Assembly: GCF_020073745.1 (NCBI RefSeq)
Contig: NZ_JAIRAU010000001.1
Location: 744,001-808,000, forward strand
From: Nannocystis pusilla
GTDB taxonomy: Bacteria; Myxococcota_A; Polyangia; Nannocystales; Nannocystaceae
Reading direction: 5' to 3'
DNA length: 64,000 nt
Shown: piece after piece, positions 1-7,994 of the stretch
Layout of the letters: every line of letters starts with the position of its first letter
How positions within the stretch are numbered: position 1 is the first letter of the stretch
Program-made: the position numbers and the translations under genes
Notes under the pieces: model-generated
The model's input: the letters and a program-made list of their open reading frames with translations, nothing else
The model's database searches: none
What the model was told of the DNA's origin: nothing

Positions 1-231
1 GACGCGCGGCTGACGGGCCAGCTCGCCCTGGATCGCGCGCAGGACCGCGGCGCCGTGGATGCCGGTGCGCTCGAGCAGGGGCAACGCGAGGCCGCCTTCC
101 TGCTGCAGCGAGGCGAGGAGGAGGTGGAGGCTCGTGGTCTCGGGGTGGCCGAGCTCGCGGCTGATCGCCTGGGCGTGAGCGAGCGCCTGGCGGGTCTTGA
201 GGGTCGCAGTTTCGGGGTTGAAGACGGCCAT
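1..231 (-). CDS. clpB: ClpB disaggregase, N-terminal fragment (gene continues off the left edge)
   Basis: The first 77 codons of a minus-strand gene that runs out of the window. The translation starts MAVFNPETATLKTRQALAHA and reads through SRELGHPETTSLHLLLASLQQ, matching the first helices of the Clp N-domain of ClpB, the AAA+ disaggregase that rescues aggregated proteins with DnaK. A ribosome binding site GAGGAA sits 6 bases before the ATG at 231. A TTGACA-like hexamer is present at 293-298 on the same strand, but I see no convincing -10 partner and no CIRCE element. Only the N-domain is visible, so the ATPase modules cannot be checked. Confidence 0.85.
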   Translation of the reverse strand, partial: MAVFNPETATLKTRQALAHAQAISRELGHPETTSLHLLLASLQQEGGLALPLLERTGIHGAAVLRAIQGELARQPRV

Positions 232-451
232 GGGGGTTCCTCGGGCGGGGCGTCGACAGGGACTCGGGGGTTGCGGCTAGCCTGGGCTCGCGTGTCAAAA
301 TGGCAACGCGACCGTCCGAGCGCGTGCGCGTCCCGGTTCCTCACGCGGCGGCCGCACTTGCGCGAGCGCCTGCCCGGGCGCAAGCTTTTGGGCTTTGCGC
401 GCGCGGTGGCAGTTGCAGCCGGCGAGGTTCCCGGGCAGCTTGAAGCGAGCC

Positions 452-1651
452 ATGGCCCGCGTTCCTGCCGCTGTCGATCCGTCCTTCGCCTTTGCCGCTG
501 CGCTGGCGCTGTCGTGCGGCGCGCCCCCGCCGAAGGCCGATTCGCCGGCGCCGGAGGCCGCGTCCGCGTCCGCGCCGGCGCCGGCCCACGGCGCCGCGGC
601 GGAGAGCCCGCCATCGGCCGCCGGTCCGGGGGTGCAGAGCGACGGCGAGATCGTGTCGGCGGTGAAGTGGATCGAGGGCGACCTCGAGGCGGCGCTCGCA
701 GCGGCGAAGGCCGAGAGCAAGCTGGTGTTCGTCGACGTCGGCGCGTACTGGTGCCCGCCGTGCCGCGAGCTCGAGGAGAAGGTGTTCACGCGGGCCGACG
801 TCGGCGAGGTGCTGACGAGCAAGTACGTGGCGCTGCACGTCGACGCCGAGAAGGGCGAGGGGCCCGAGCTGGTCGCTCGCTACAAGGTGCAGGCCTATCC
901 GACGCTGCTGGTGCTCGACGCCGGCGGCGTGGAGAAGGGCCGCCTCGTCGACGCGATGGAGCCGACGGCCTTGCTCGCCGCGCTCGAGAAGATCGCCGCC
1001 GGCGGCGACGTGCTCGCCGAGCTCGAGCACAAGGTCCAGGCCGCGCCCGACGACCTGGAGGCGCGCTACGAGCTGGCGGTCGCGTACGCGCTGGCGGCCC
1101 GGCGCGCCCAGGCCGACGCGGAGTTCGAGCGCGTGATCGCGGGCGACCCCGACAACGCCAGGGGCCTCGCGGCCAGGGCGATGTCCGACCGCGCGGCCTT
1201 CCTGGTCGCCAAGATCGACGGCGACTCCGAGCGGGCGGTCGCGCTCTACAAGGAGCTGCAGGCCAAGTTCCCCGCGGCGAAGGAGAGCGTGCGGGCCTAC
1301 CGGGCGATCGGCCGCGAGCTGCACAAGCTCGGGCGCGACGCCGAGGCGGTCGCCAGCCTCGAGGCGATGGTCGCGACCGACCCGAGCAACAGCGACCTCA
1401 AGAGCTCGTTCGGGTGGTTCGCGTTCCGCGAGCGCTGCGGGCAGGCGTCGGCGCTCAAGGAGGTCGACGCCGCGATCGCGCGGGCGGGCGACGACGCCGA
1501 GCTCTACTATTTGCGGGCCGAGCTGCAGCACCAGCTCGGGCGCGGCGCCGAGGCGCTCGCGGCGATCCGCGAGGCCGCCCGGCTCGAGCCGGAGTCGGCG
1601 TTCTACAAGCGCCAGGTGCGGCGCTTCACCGAGCTGTCTGGAGGGACATGA
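452..1651 (+). CDS. Thioredoxin-fold / TPR lipoprotein
   Basis: A predicted secreted protein of 399 residues. The ATG at 452 is preferred over an upstream in-frame start because it puts an N-terminal hydrophobic stretch directly before a Cys (ALALSCG), a weak lipobox, followed by an Ala/Pro-rich linker. A thioredoxin-like domain follows with the redox motif WCPPC at residues 100-104. The cis-Pro region (YPTLLVLD) comes after it. The second half is helical with TPR-like repeats (PDDLEARYELAVAYALAARR and similar). Such proteins are thought to reduce or isomerise disulfides in the envelope; the partner is unknown. The stop overlaps the next gene's ATG, so the two are probably co-translated. Confidence 0.8.
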   Translation: MARVPAAVDPSFAFAAALALSCGAPPPKADSPAPEAASASAPAPAHGAAAESPPSAAGPGVQSDGEIVSAVKWIEGDLEAALAAAKAESKLVFVDVGAYWCPPCRELEEKVFTRADVGEVLTSKYVALHVDAEKGEGPELVARYKVQAYPTLLVLDAGGVEKGRLVDAMEPTALLAALEKIAAGGDVLAELEHKVQAAPDDLEARYELAVAYALAARRAQADAEFERVIAGDPDNARGLAARAMSDRAAFLVAKIDGDSERAVALYKELQAKFPAAKESVRAYRAIGRELHKLGRDAEAVASLEAMVATDPSNSDLKSSFGWFAFRERCGQASALKEVDAAIARAGDDAELYYLRAELQHQLGRGAEALAAIREAARLEPESAFYKRQVRRFTELSGGT

Positions 1652-2118
1652 TGGTGTCGACCACCGGCCTCGTCGCGCTCGCGACCGCGCTCGCGCTGGC
1701 GGCGCCCCCACCGCCGCCGAGCGATCCCGAGGCGCTCGGCGGTTACTACGCCTTCGGCGAGAACCGCGAACGCGAACCGGTCGACGGCCACGAGAAGGTC
1801 GTCACCGGCTCGATCATCCTCCCGCTGGGCCTGCTGCGCACCGGCTTCGGCGCGGCGATGTACGTGATGGCCATGCCGCAGTACTGCAACCGCGTCTACG
1901 GCTCGAACGCGAGCGACCAGACCTGCCGCGGTTTGCAGGTCTACGGGCTCGTGGGCGTGGGCATGGGCGGGCTGATGGCCGTCACCGGCGCGGTATTTCT
2001 CGCGTGGGGTCTGACCCAGCGGTCGCGGCATCACCGGTGGATGCGGGAGCACGGCCTCGCGGTCGCGCCGATGATGTCCCGAGAGGTGCGCGGCCTGTCG
2101 TTCGGCTTCCGCTTTTGA
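1648..2118 (+). CDS. Small membrane protein of unknown function
   Basis: A 156-residue protein whose ATG overlaps the stop of the thioredoxin/TPR gene; GGAGGG lies just upstream, and a second in-frame ATG at 1651 is equally possible. It has an N-terminal signal-like hydrophobic segment ending in a Pro run, then two hydrophobic segments (around TGSIILPLGLLRTGFGAAMYVMAM and LVGVGMGGLMAVTGAVFLAWGL) separated by a loop with two Cys. It ends FGFRF, with alternating aromatic residues. I do not recognise the family. The overlap suggests it works with the upstream envelope thioredoxin, which is inference. Confidence 0.7.
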   Translation: MMVSTTGLVALATALALAAPPPPPSDPEALGGYYAFGENREREPVDGHEKVVTGSIILPLGLLRTGFGAAMYVMAMPQYCNRVYGSNASDQTCRGLQVYGLVGVGMGGLMAVTGAVFLAWGLTQRSRHHRWMREHGLAVAPMMSREVRGLSFGFRF

Positions 2119-2267
2119 GGCCGCTCGGCGTGCGACGGGCTGCGCGGCCGAGTGTCGCGTCCGCGTCACGCCAGCGGCGCGCGCGTGAATCAGCAGCTAC
2201 TTCGGGTTTGAAGGCGCCCGTGATCGGGGTCGGGCCGACGTTCGCGGGCCGCGCCGCGCAGATCTGC

Positions 2268-2310
2268 TCCTCGCAGGAAAGCTGCGAGGAATCGGCGTGA
2301 TCGGTATAGT
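2268..2310 (+). promoter_or_regulatory. 9-bp hairpin followed by a TATAGT -10-like box
   Basis: TCCTCGCAG (2268-2276) and CTGCGAGGA (2282-2290) pair perfectly around a GAAAG loop. A TATAGT box follows at 2305-2310, about 100 bases before the VWA lipoprotein gene. The hairpin could end the upstream transcript or act in regulation; there is no clear -35 box. Confidence 0.35.
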
Positions 2311-2413
2311 GGCCGGCACGGACGCCCGGACACGGCCCGTGCTTCGGTGTCCAACTCGACGGGCCCCCGTCCTCGACTCTCATTCACCCAACTCTCCAAG
2401 GAACCTTCCGCTT

Positions 2414-3709
2414 ATGAAGCGCGCGTTGTTTTCTAGCCTCGTAGCTGTCGGCCTGGTCGGCTGCGGCGACGACGGCAAGCAAGTGGACACCACCGGCAGC
2501 AGCAACACGATGACGGGCATCCTGACGCTGCCGGGGACCTCGACCGAACCGACGTCGACCAGCAGCGCCACCGAGCCGACGACCACCGAGACGGTGCCCA
2601 CCGGCACGCAGGGGCAGACCTCCGATACGGCGACCGCCGGCACCACGTTCGACCCGAACGACTGCGGCGAGGCCGTCATCGACATCCCGATCGTCACCCC
2701 GAACGTCATGCTCGTGCTCGACAAGTCGGGCTCGATGGTCACCGCCGACAAGGGGTACTGGGACCACGACGGCGACGACGCCAACAACGACATGATCAAG
2801 GACGACGACCCGAACATGATGGAGCCGGCCACGCCGCGCATCACGCGGTGGAAGTCGCTCTACAGCGTCGTCGACTTCATCACCAGCACGTTCGAGAACT
2901 CGATGAACCTCGGCGCGGTGCTGTTCCCGTCGAAGATGGCCGCCTCGGCCTACAACGCGACGGCCTGCCCGGTGAACATGACGCCCGAGGTGGAGATCGC
3001 GCCGATGAACGGCCAGGCGATCCTCAACGCCATCCCCGGCGCCGACGAGACCGACATGACGATCAAGGGCGGCACGCCGGCGACCAAGGGCGTCAAGGCG
3101 GCGCTCGCCGAGCTCGGGACCATCCAGGACGGCCAGCCGCAGTTCATCATCCTCGTCACCGACGGCGCGGCCAACTGTGCCGAGGACGCGGCCAACAACG
3201 CCGAGCTGTTCGAGCAGTACGACGAGAACCTGGCCGCGGTGGTCGGTGACGCGTTCGCGAACCTCAACATCCCGACCTACGTCGTCGGCATCGCCATCAA
3301 GGACGAGACGAGCCCGATGACGAACGACGGCAACCCGGACAACACCAACACGTTCCAGCGGCTCAACGAGCTCGCCGACACCGGCGGCCGTCCGCGCGCC
3401 GGCGACGTCAAGTTCTACGACACGCAGAACCAGGTCGAGCTGCAGATGGCGCTCGAGGAGATCTCGATGCAGATCCTGAGCTGCTCGATCGCCCTCGACC
3501 CGGTGCCGAAGTACCCCGACTACGTCGAGGTCAGCGTCAACGGCATGGCCTACGGCAACACGCAGGTCACCACCTGCGACGGCAGCGAGGACGGCTGGAT
3601 GTTCACGTCGCCGGACATGAACGAGATCATCCTGTGCGGCAAGGCCTGCTCCGACTTCCAGATGAGCGGCGTCCTCGACGCGCAGTACCGCTGCCCGAAC
3701 TCGGGCTAG
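2414..3709 (+). CDS. VWA-domain lipoprotein (paralogue A)
   Basis: A 431-residue lipoprotein. The ATG at 2414 is chosen because it begins a classic lipoprotein signal (MKRALFSSLVAVGLVGC) with AAGGAA about 10 bases upstream. After the Cys comes a Thr/Ser-rich linker of about 60 residues, then a von Willebrand A domain with the metal-site motif DKSGSM starting at residue 103. Further VWA features are GGTPATKGVKAAL (the MIDAS Thr region) and IILVTDGAANC. The C-terminal part is Cys-rich. VWA domains bind ligands through a metal ion. It resembles the protein at 20928-22199, so the two are paralogues. Ligand and role are unknown. Confidence 0.85.
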   Translation: MKRALFSSLVAVGLVGCGDDGKQVDTTGSSNTMTGILTLPGTSTEPTSTSSATEPTTTETVPTGTQGQTSDTATAGTTFDPNDCGEAVIDIPIVTPNVMLVLDKSGSMVTADKGYWDHDGDDANNDMIKDDDPNMMEPATPRITRWKSLYSVVDFITSTFENSMNLGAVLFPSKMAASAYNATACPVNMTPEVEIAPMNGQAILNAIPGADETDMTIKGGTPATKGVKAALAELGTIQDGQPQFIILVTDGAANCAEDAANNAELFEQYDENLAAVVGDAFANLNIPTYVVGIAIKDETSPMTNDGNPDNTNTFQRLNELADTGGRPRAGDVKFYDTQNQVELQMALEEISMQILSCSIALDPVPKYPDYVEVSVNGMAYGNTQVTTCDGSEDGWMFTSPDMNEIILCGKACSDFQMSGVLDAQYRCPNSG

Positions 3710-3717
3710 CGTGAAGC

Positions 3718-3779
3718 CCCGGCGGCGCCCGCCGGGTCTCAAGAGTCACCGACCGTGGGGTCGCTGTAACAGCGGTCCC
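3718..3779. terminator. Two hairpins between convergent genes, possible bidirectional terminator
   Basis: A perfect 8-bp stem (3718-3725 with 3729-3736, loop CGC) is followed by a second, bulged stem (GGG-CGCTG at about 3758-3766 with CAGCG-CCC at 3770-3779). They lie between the convergent genes ending at 3709 and 3801. A pyrimidine-rich stretch follows on the plus strand, but there is no true U tract. Confidence 0.4.
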
Positions 3780-3800
3780 GCGGTTCTCTCGCTTTCTCTC

Positions 3801-5441
3801 TCACGGCACCGGGTTGAACTGCGCGCAGGCCGAGACGATGTCGTCGAGCACGCCGCTGAAGGTGGCGGCGAGGTCGCCCTGGCAGATGTCGTGGAACAGG
3901 CCGCGCTCGCGGAAGCCGCGGGTGATCGAGATGATGCGGCGGCCGGGCGCGGCGTCGCCGTAGACGCCCTGGCACACGGTCTCGGGCATCTCGAACACGC
4001 CCTGGCCGCCGGCGATGGCGAGCACCACGAGGCGGTCGAGGTCGCCGCCGACGGCGTCGACGATCCGCCGGCGGATCGCCACCGAGGGGGTGAGGACGAA
4101 GTCGTAGGTGTCCTCGTCGGTGAGGATGACGACGAACAGCAGCGAGTCGTCGCGCAGGAACCCGGCGTTGGCGGGGTCGTGCAGCGCCTCGGCGAGGTTG
4201 TAGTAGGTGACCTCCTCGGTGCCGCTGCGGGTGGCCGCGACGCACGCGAAGTCGTCGGCGAAGGTCGGCGAGGGGCCGACCAGCCAGCGCTGCCCGGGCG
4301 GCAGGCCGCAGTCGGTCTCCGGGCTCTCCGGCATCAGCGGGAAGTCGCTGTGCGTGTGCATCGCCGTGTAGCCCTGCTCGCTCGAGACGACGCCGACGTG
4401 GAAGTCCTCGACGTCGGTGAGCTCCTGCAGCAGCGCGTCGGTGAACTCGGCGAACACCGGCGGCATGCCGTTCGTGCCGCGCAGGGCGCTCTGCTCCTCG
4501 TCCATGCTGCCCGAGCCGTCGATGGCGAACAGCACGTCGATGCGCTCGCACCCGCTCGGCTCGACCTCCGGCGGCGGCTCCTCGTAGTCGAAGTCCTCGC
4601 AGGTCCGGACCGCCAGCGGGGCGAAGTCGGCCAGCGCGGCGGCGTAGCCGGTGGACGAGGCCTCGTAGTGGCGGCTGTTGGCGCTGACCGCCAGCGAGAA
4701 CATGTTGAGCTCGTCGCCGCCGTCGCCGAACGTGAACGCCGCGACGCGCCGGCGGTCGCCCTCGCCGACCAGCCGCAGGTAGGCCTCCGAGGCCTGCCCG
4801 GGCTGGGCGTACATGTTGGCCTGCTTGTCGTCGCTGGCGGCCACCAGCATGGCGATGCCGGTGGCGCCGGGCGCCGGCCAGTCGCTGCGCTCGAGCACCG
4901 GGAACAGCAGGCCCGAGAACATGTAGTTGCCGACGTCGAAGTCGCTCTCGTAGACGTCGAACGCGTCGAGCGTGCAGTCCAGCGCCTCGGCCGCCCCCGG
5001 CGCGACCTCGCCGCCCGCGCCGTAGACGAGGATCGGGTCGTCCGCGGCGTTGCCGAGCGGCAGCAGGCAGTCGGTCGTGACCATGAACTCGGTGCCGACG
5101 TTCGGCAAGATCCGCACCGTCGCGCCTGTCTCTTCGACCAGCTTGCTGAAGTACCCGCGGAGCGCCTGCTTGTTGGCGGGGTCGTAGATCTTGACGCTCG
5201 GGTGGAGCACCAGCGAGACGTCGATCTGCGCGCAGAAGGTCGGCGCCGGCGGGCCGTCGGTGTCGGTCTCGGAGGGCGGCGGACCGGTGGTCGGCGTCGG
5301 CCCCCCGGTGGTCGCGGCCGTGAGGTCGATCCCGGTGGTGCCGGTGGCCGCGGTGCCGTCGCCGGTCGCGGCGCCGTCGTCGCCGCAGGCGGACAGCAGC
5401 ACGGCGAGCGATACGGACAGCCAGGGGCGCGCGCGCGGCAT
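3801..5441 (-). CDS. VWA-domain lipoprotein, 546 residues
   Basis: The start at 5441 gives a lipoprotein signal ending LLSAC, then a Gly/Thr/Pro linker of about 50 residues. Residues of roughly 65-300 form a domain with the look of a degenerate first VWA-like fold (CAQIDVSLVLHPSVKIYDP). A second VWA domain carries a full metal-site motif, IDGSGSMDEE, at about residue 307, and later VVILTDED. Paired Cys residues are spread along the protein. It is divergent from the add gene, 60 bases apart. The role is unknown; known VWA lipoproteins work in adhesion or envelope assembly. Confidence 0.85.
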   Translation of the reverse strand: MPRARPWLSVSLAVLLSACGDDGAATGDGTAATGTTGIDLTAATTGGPTPTTGPPPSETDTDGPPAPTFCAQIDVSLVLHPSVKIYDPANKQALRGYFSKLVEETGATVRILPNVGTEFMVTTDCLLPLGNAADDPILVYGAGGEVAPGAAEALDCTLDAFDVYESDFDVGNYMFSGLLFPVLERSDWPAPGATGIAMLVAASDDKQANMYAQPGQASEAYLRLVGEGDRRRVAAFTFGDGGDELNMFSLAVSANSRHYEASSTGYAAALADFAPLAVRTCEDFDYEEPPPEVEPSGCERIDVLFAIDGSGSMDEEQSALRGTNGMPPVFAEFTDALLQELTDVEDFHVGVVSSEQGYTAMHTHSDFPLMPESPETDCGLPPGQRWLVGPSPTFADDFACVAATRSGTEEVTYYNLAEALHDPANAGFLRDDSLLFVVILTDEDTYDFVLTPSVAIRRRIVDAVGGDLDRLVVLAIAGGQGVFEMPETVCQGVYGDAAPGRRIISITRGFRERGLFHDICQGDLAATFSGVLDDIVSACAQFNPVP

Positions 5442-5501
5442 CGTCACCCCGAGCAATAGGCGATGTCGCGCGCCCTGTCGAGCGCGTGCTAGCGTTCGCC
5501 G

Positions 5502-6557
5502 ATGTCCGCCGCGTCCTCGCCGGCCCTCGACCCCCTGCGCAGCCGACTCATCGAGCGCCTGCCGAAGGCCGAACTGCACCTGCACCTGGAGGGCTCGGTC
5601 GAGCCGGAGCTGGCGCTGGCGCTCGCGCGCAAGCACGGCAAGTCGCTGCCCGGCGATGCCGACGGCGTCGAGGGGCTGCGCCGCAGCTACGTGTTCAAGG
5701 ACTTCGGCGAGTTCGTGCGCATGTACCTCGCCATCTCGGCCTGCCTCACCGAGGCCGACGACTTCGCGGCGATCGTCGTCGACCTCGCGCGCAAGCTCGC
5801 GGCCGAGAACGTGCGCCACGCCGAGGTCACGTTCACGCCGATGACCCACGTCAATCGCGGCGTCGCCGGCGACACGCTGCTCGCCGGGCTCGCCGAGGGC
5901 CGCGCGCGCGCCCGGGCCGAGCACGGCGTCGAGCTGGCGTGGGTGTTCGACATCGTCCGCCACCGCTTCGCCGAGGGCGCGCCGACGCTGGCGCTGGCGC
6001 TCGAGGGCCGCGAGGTCGGCGTGATCGGCCTCGGCTTCGCCGGGCCCGAGTCGCCCGAGTGGCCGACCGCGCCGTACGCCCCGCTGTTCGCACGGGCCCG
6101 CGCCGAGGGCCTGCGCTCGCTGCCCCACGCGGGCGAGATGGACGGCCCCGAGAGCGTGTGGAACGCCCTGCGCGAGCTCGGCGCCGACCGCATCGGCCAC
6201 GGGGTCCGCTGCCTCGCCGACCCGGCGCTGGTCGAGCACCTGCGCGAGCGCCAGATCCCGCTCGAGGTGTGCCCGACGAGCAACCTCGGCATCGGCCTGT
6301 TCCCCGCGCTCGCCGAGCACCCGTTGCCGCGATTGCTGGCAGCCGGCCTGGCGGTGTCGCTCGCCAGCGACGACCCGCCGATGTTCGCCACCTCGATCAA
6401 CGAAGAGTACCGCCGCTGTGCCGCGGCGTTCGCCTGGGACGCGGAGCAAATCGCCGCGCTGGCCCGCAACAGCGTGCTGCACAGCTTCATGCCCGAGGCG
6501 GCGAAGGTGCGGCTGCTGGCCGAACAGGCGGCGGTGCTCGCCGAACTGCATACATAG
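5502..6557 (+). CDS. add: Adenosine deaminase / adenine aminohydrolase family
   Basis: A 351-residue metal-dependent deaminase of the purine salvage pathway; the family converts adenosine to inosine, and some members act on adenine. All metal and catalytic motifs are visible: HLHLEGS with H26 and H28, HAGE around residue 208, RIGHGVR around 230, and SLASDDPPMF around 287 holding the Asp pair. The length matches the family. TAGCGT lies exactly 6 bases before the ATG, so the mRNA may be leaderless. The purine specificity cannot be read from the sequence alone. Confidence 0.9.
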   Translation: MSAASSPALDPLRSRLIERLPKAELHLHLEGSVEPELALALARKHGKSLPGDADGVEGLRRSYVFKDFGEFVRMYLAISACLTEADDFAAIVVDLARKLAAENVRHAEVTFTPMTHVNRGVAGDTLLAGLAEGRARARAEHGVELAWVFDIVRHRFAEGAPTLALALEGREVGVIGLGFAGPESPEWPTAPYAPLFARARAEGLRSLPHAGEMDGPESVWNALRELGADRIGHGVRCLADPALVEHLRERQIPLEVCPTSNLGIGLFPALAEHPLPRLLAAGLAVSLASDDPPMFATSINEEYRRCAAAFAWDAEQIAALARNSVLHSFMPEAAKVRLLAEQAAVLAELHT

Positions 6558-6608
6558 GTCGTCTCCGGCCAATGTGAGCAGGCGCTGCTGCGCGGTCTCG
6601 TTCGGCGT

Positions 6609-6627
6609 CCGGCGGCCCGGGCGCCGG
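6609..6627 (+). terminator. Weak hairpin after add
   Basis: CCGGCG (6609-6614) pairs with CGCCGG (6622-6627) around a CCCGGG-containing loop, 50 bases after the add stop. There is no T tract, so termination is only a possibility. Confidence 0.25.
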
Positions 6628-6693
6628 GATCGCTGCATTCGATTGGTGGTGGTGCGGAACGCTGATTCGGTTATCCTCCCGCGCCCGGCAGCG

Positions 6694-7395
6694 ATGCCAG
6701 GAGGAAGTATCAGCGACGACGTCACCGACCCCGCGCCCGAGACGGTCTCGGTCGAGATCCCGCGGATCGAGCGGGTCCACGATCTGCTCGCCTCGATCTC
6801 CCTCGACGAGTTCGACCCCGCCGTCGACCTGCTGCCGATCGAGCGCACCGACCGCTTCGCCGCGCTCGAGGAGGCCGTCAACCTGTTCGCGCGTCAGCTC
6901 GACCTCACGGTCCGCGACCACCGCGGCACGATCCGCGAGCTCGAGGCGTCGCGCGCCGAGCTCGTCGAGCAGCTGAACACCATCGAGGAGCAGCGCGCGG
7001 CCATCCGCACGCTGTCGACGCCCGTGGTCGAGCTGTGGGACGACGTGCTGGCGCTGCCGATCGTCGGGCTGGTCGACGCCCGCCGCGCCGACGACATGAT
7101 CGGCGAGCTGCTGCAGCGGGTCACGCAGACGCGCGCCCGCTGCGTCATCATCGACGTCACCGGCGTCGAGCTGGTCGACACCGCGACCGCGGGTCACTTC
7201 CTGCGCCTGGTCGCGACCACGCGGCTGGTCGGCACCTTCTGCGTCATCACCGGCATCAGCCCCCGGATCGCCGCGGCGATGACCGAGCTCGGCGTCGACA
7301 TGGCCGGCACGCCGACCCTCGCCACCCTGAAGGACGGCCTCAAGGCCTGCTTCGCCCACCTCGGCCGCGGCGCGGCCGCCACGAAAGCGACATGA
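6694..7395 (+). CDS. RsbR-like STAS-domain protein
   Basis: A 233-residue protein. The first half is helical with a coiled-coil (RGTIRELEASRAELVEQLNTIEEQ). The second half is a STAS domain: TPVVELWDDVLALPIVGLVDARRA leads in, then CVIIDVTGVELVDTATAGHF around the usual phosphorylated-residue position, which is Thr here. This is the layout of RsbR/RsbS-type stressosome proteins that relay signals by Ser/Thr phosphorylation. The next gene overlaps by ATGA and probably encodes the sensor partner. The start is uncertain: a strong AGGAGGA lies inside the call at 6699-6705, just downstream of the chosen ATG and 3 bases before an ATC codon. Confidence 0.8.
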   Translation: MPGGSISDDVTDPAPETVSVEIPRIERVHDLLASISLDEFDPAVDLLPIERTDRFAALEEAVNLFARQLDLTVRDHRGTIRELEASRAELVEQLNTIEEQRAAIRTLSTPVVELWDDVLALPIVGLVDARRADDMIGELLQRVTQTRARCVIIDVTGVELVDTATAGHFLRLVATTRLVGTFCVITGISPRIAAAMTELGVDMAGTPTLATLKDGLKACFAHLGRGAAATKAT

Positions 7396-7961
7396 CCACG
7401 TACCAACCGCTGGTCCCCGGCATCACCGTCTACGGTCAGACGACCAGCGTGTTCGTCGATGTCCTCAAGTCGTTCGCGGTGCTGCAGCAGGCGATGCTCG
7501 AGGCGCTCGGCGTCCGCGAGGTCGAGCCCGACAAGTGGTACCCGCAGGAGGGCATCCTGCGGGCCTACCAGAAGGTCGACCTGATGCTCGGCGCTCGCGG
7601 CCTCGAGCGCTTCGGCCGTCAGGTGCCGCCGTTCGTGGTGTTCCCGCCCGGGATCGACGACGCGCACGTGGTGCTCGAGAACTTCGACGTGATCTACCAC
7701 CTCAACCACCGCCGCGACGGCGAGGTCATGTTCGATCTCGCCACCCGCGAGATGACCGAGGGCATCGGCCACTACCACTACGAGCGCGTCGGCGAGCGCG
7801 AGGCCCTGGTCCGCTGCGACAACCCCTACCCGTGCCGCTTCGACATGGGCCTGGCCCACGGCTTCGCCGCCCGCTTCGCCCCCGACGTCGCCGTGACCCA
7901 CGAGCCCGGCGAGTGCCGCTCGAAGGGCGGCGCGGCGTGCCTGTACCGCGTCCGCTGGTGA
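7392..7961 (+). CDS. V4R-like small-molecule-binding sensor protein
   Basis: A 189-residue protein translationally coupled to the STAS gene (ATGA overlap). The C-terminal part has the pattern NPYPCRFDMGLAHGFAARF followed by HEPGECRSKGGAACLYRVRW. This Cys-x-lys/gly-x-Cys-aromatic ending is seen in V4R and heme-NO-binding-like sensor domains. The N-terminal half is mixed alpha/beta. I infer that it senses a ligand and passes the state to the STAS protein. The family call is from motif shape only. Confidence 0.55.
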   Translation: MTTYQPLVPGITVYGQTTSVFVDVLKSFAVLQQAMLEALGVREVEPDKWYPQEGILRAYQKVDLMLGARGLERFGRQVPPFVVFPPGIDDAHVVLENFDVIYHLNHRRDGEVMFDLATREMTEGIGHYHYERVGEREALVRCDNPYPCRFDMGLAHGFAARFAPDVAVTHEPGECRSKGGAACLYRVRW

Positions 7962-7994
7962 GCGGCGGCGCCGCCGCGGTAAGCTGCGGCGAAG

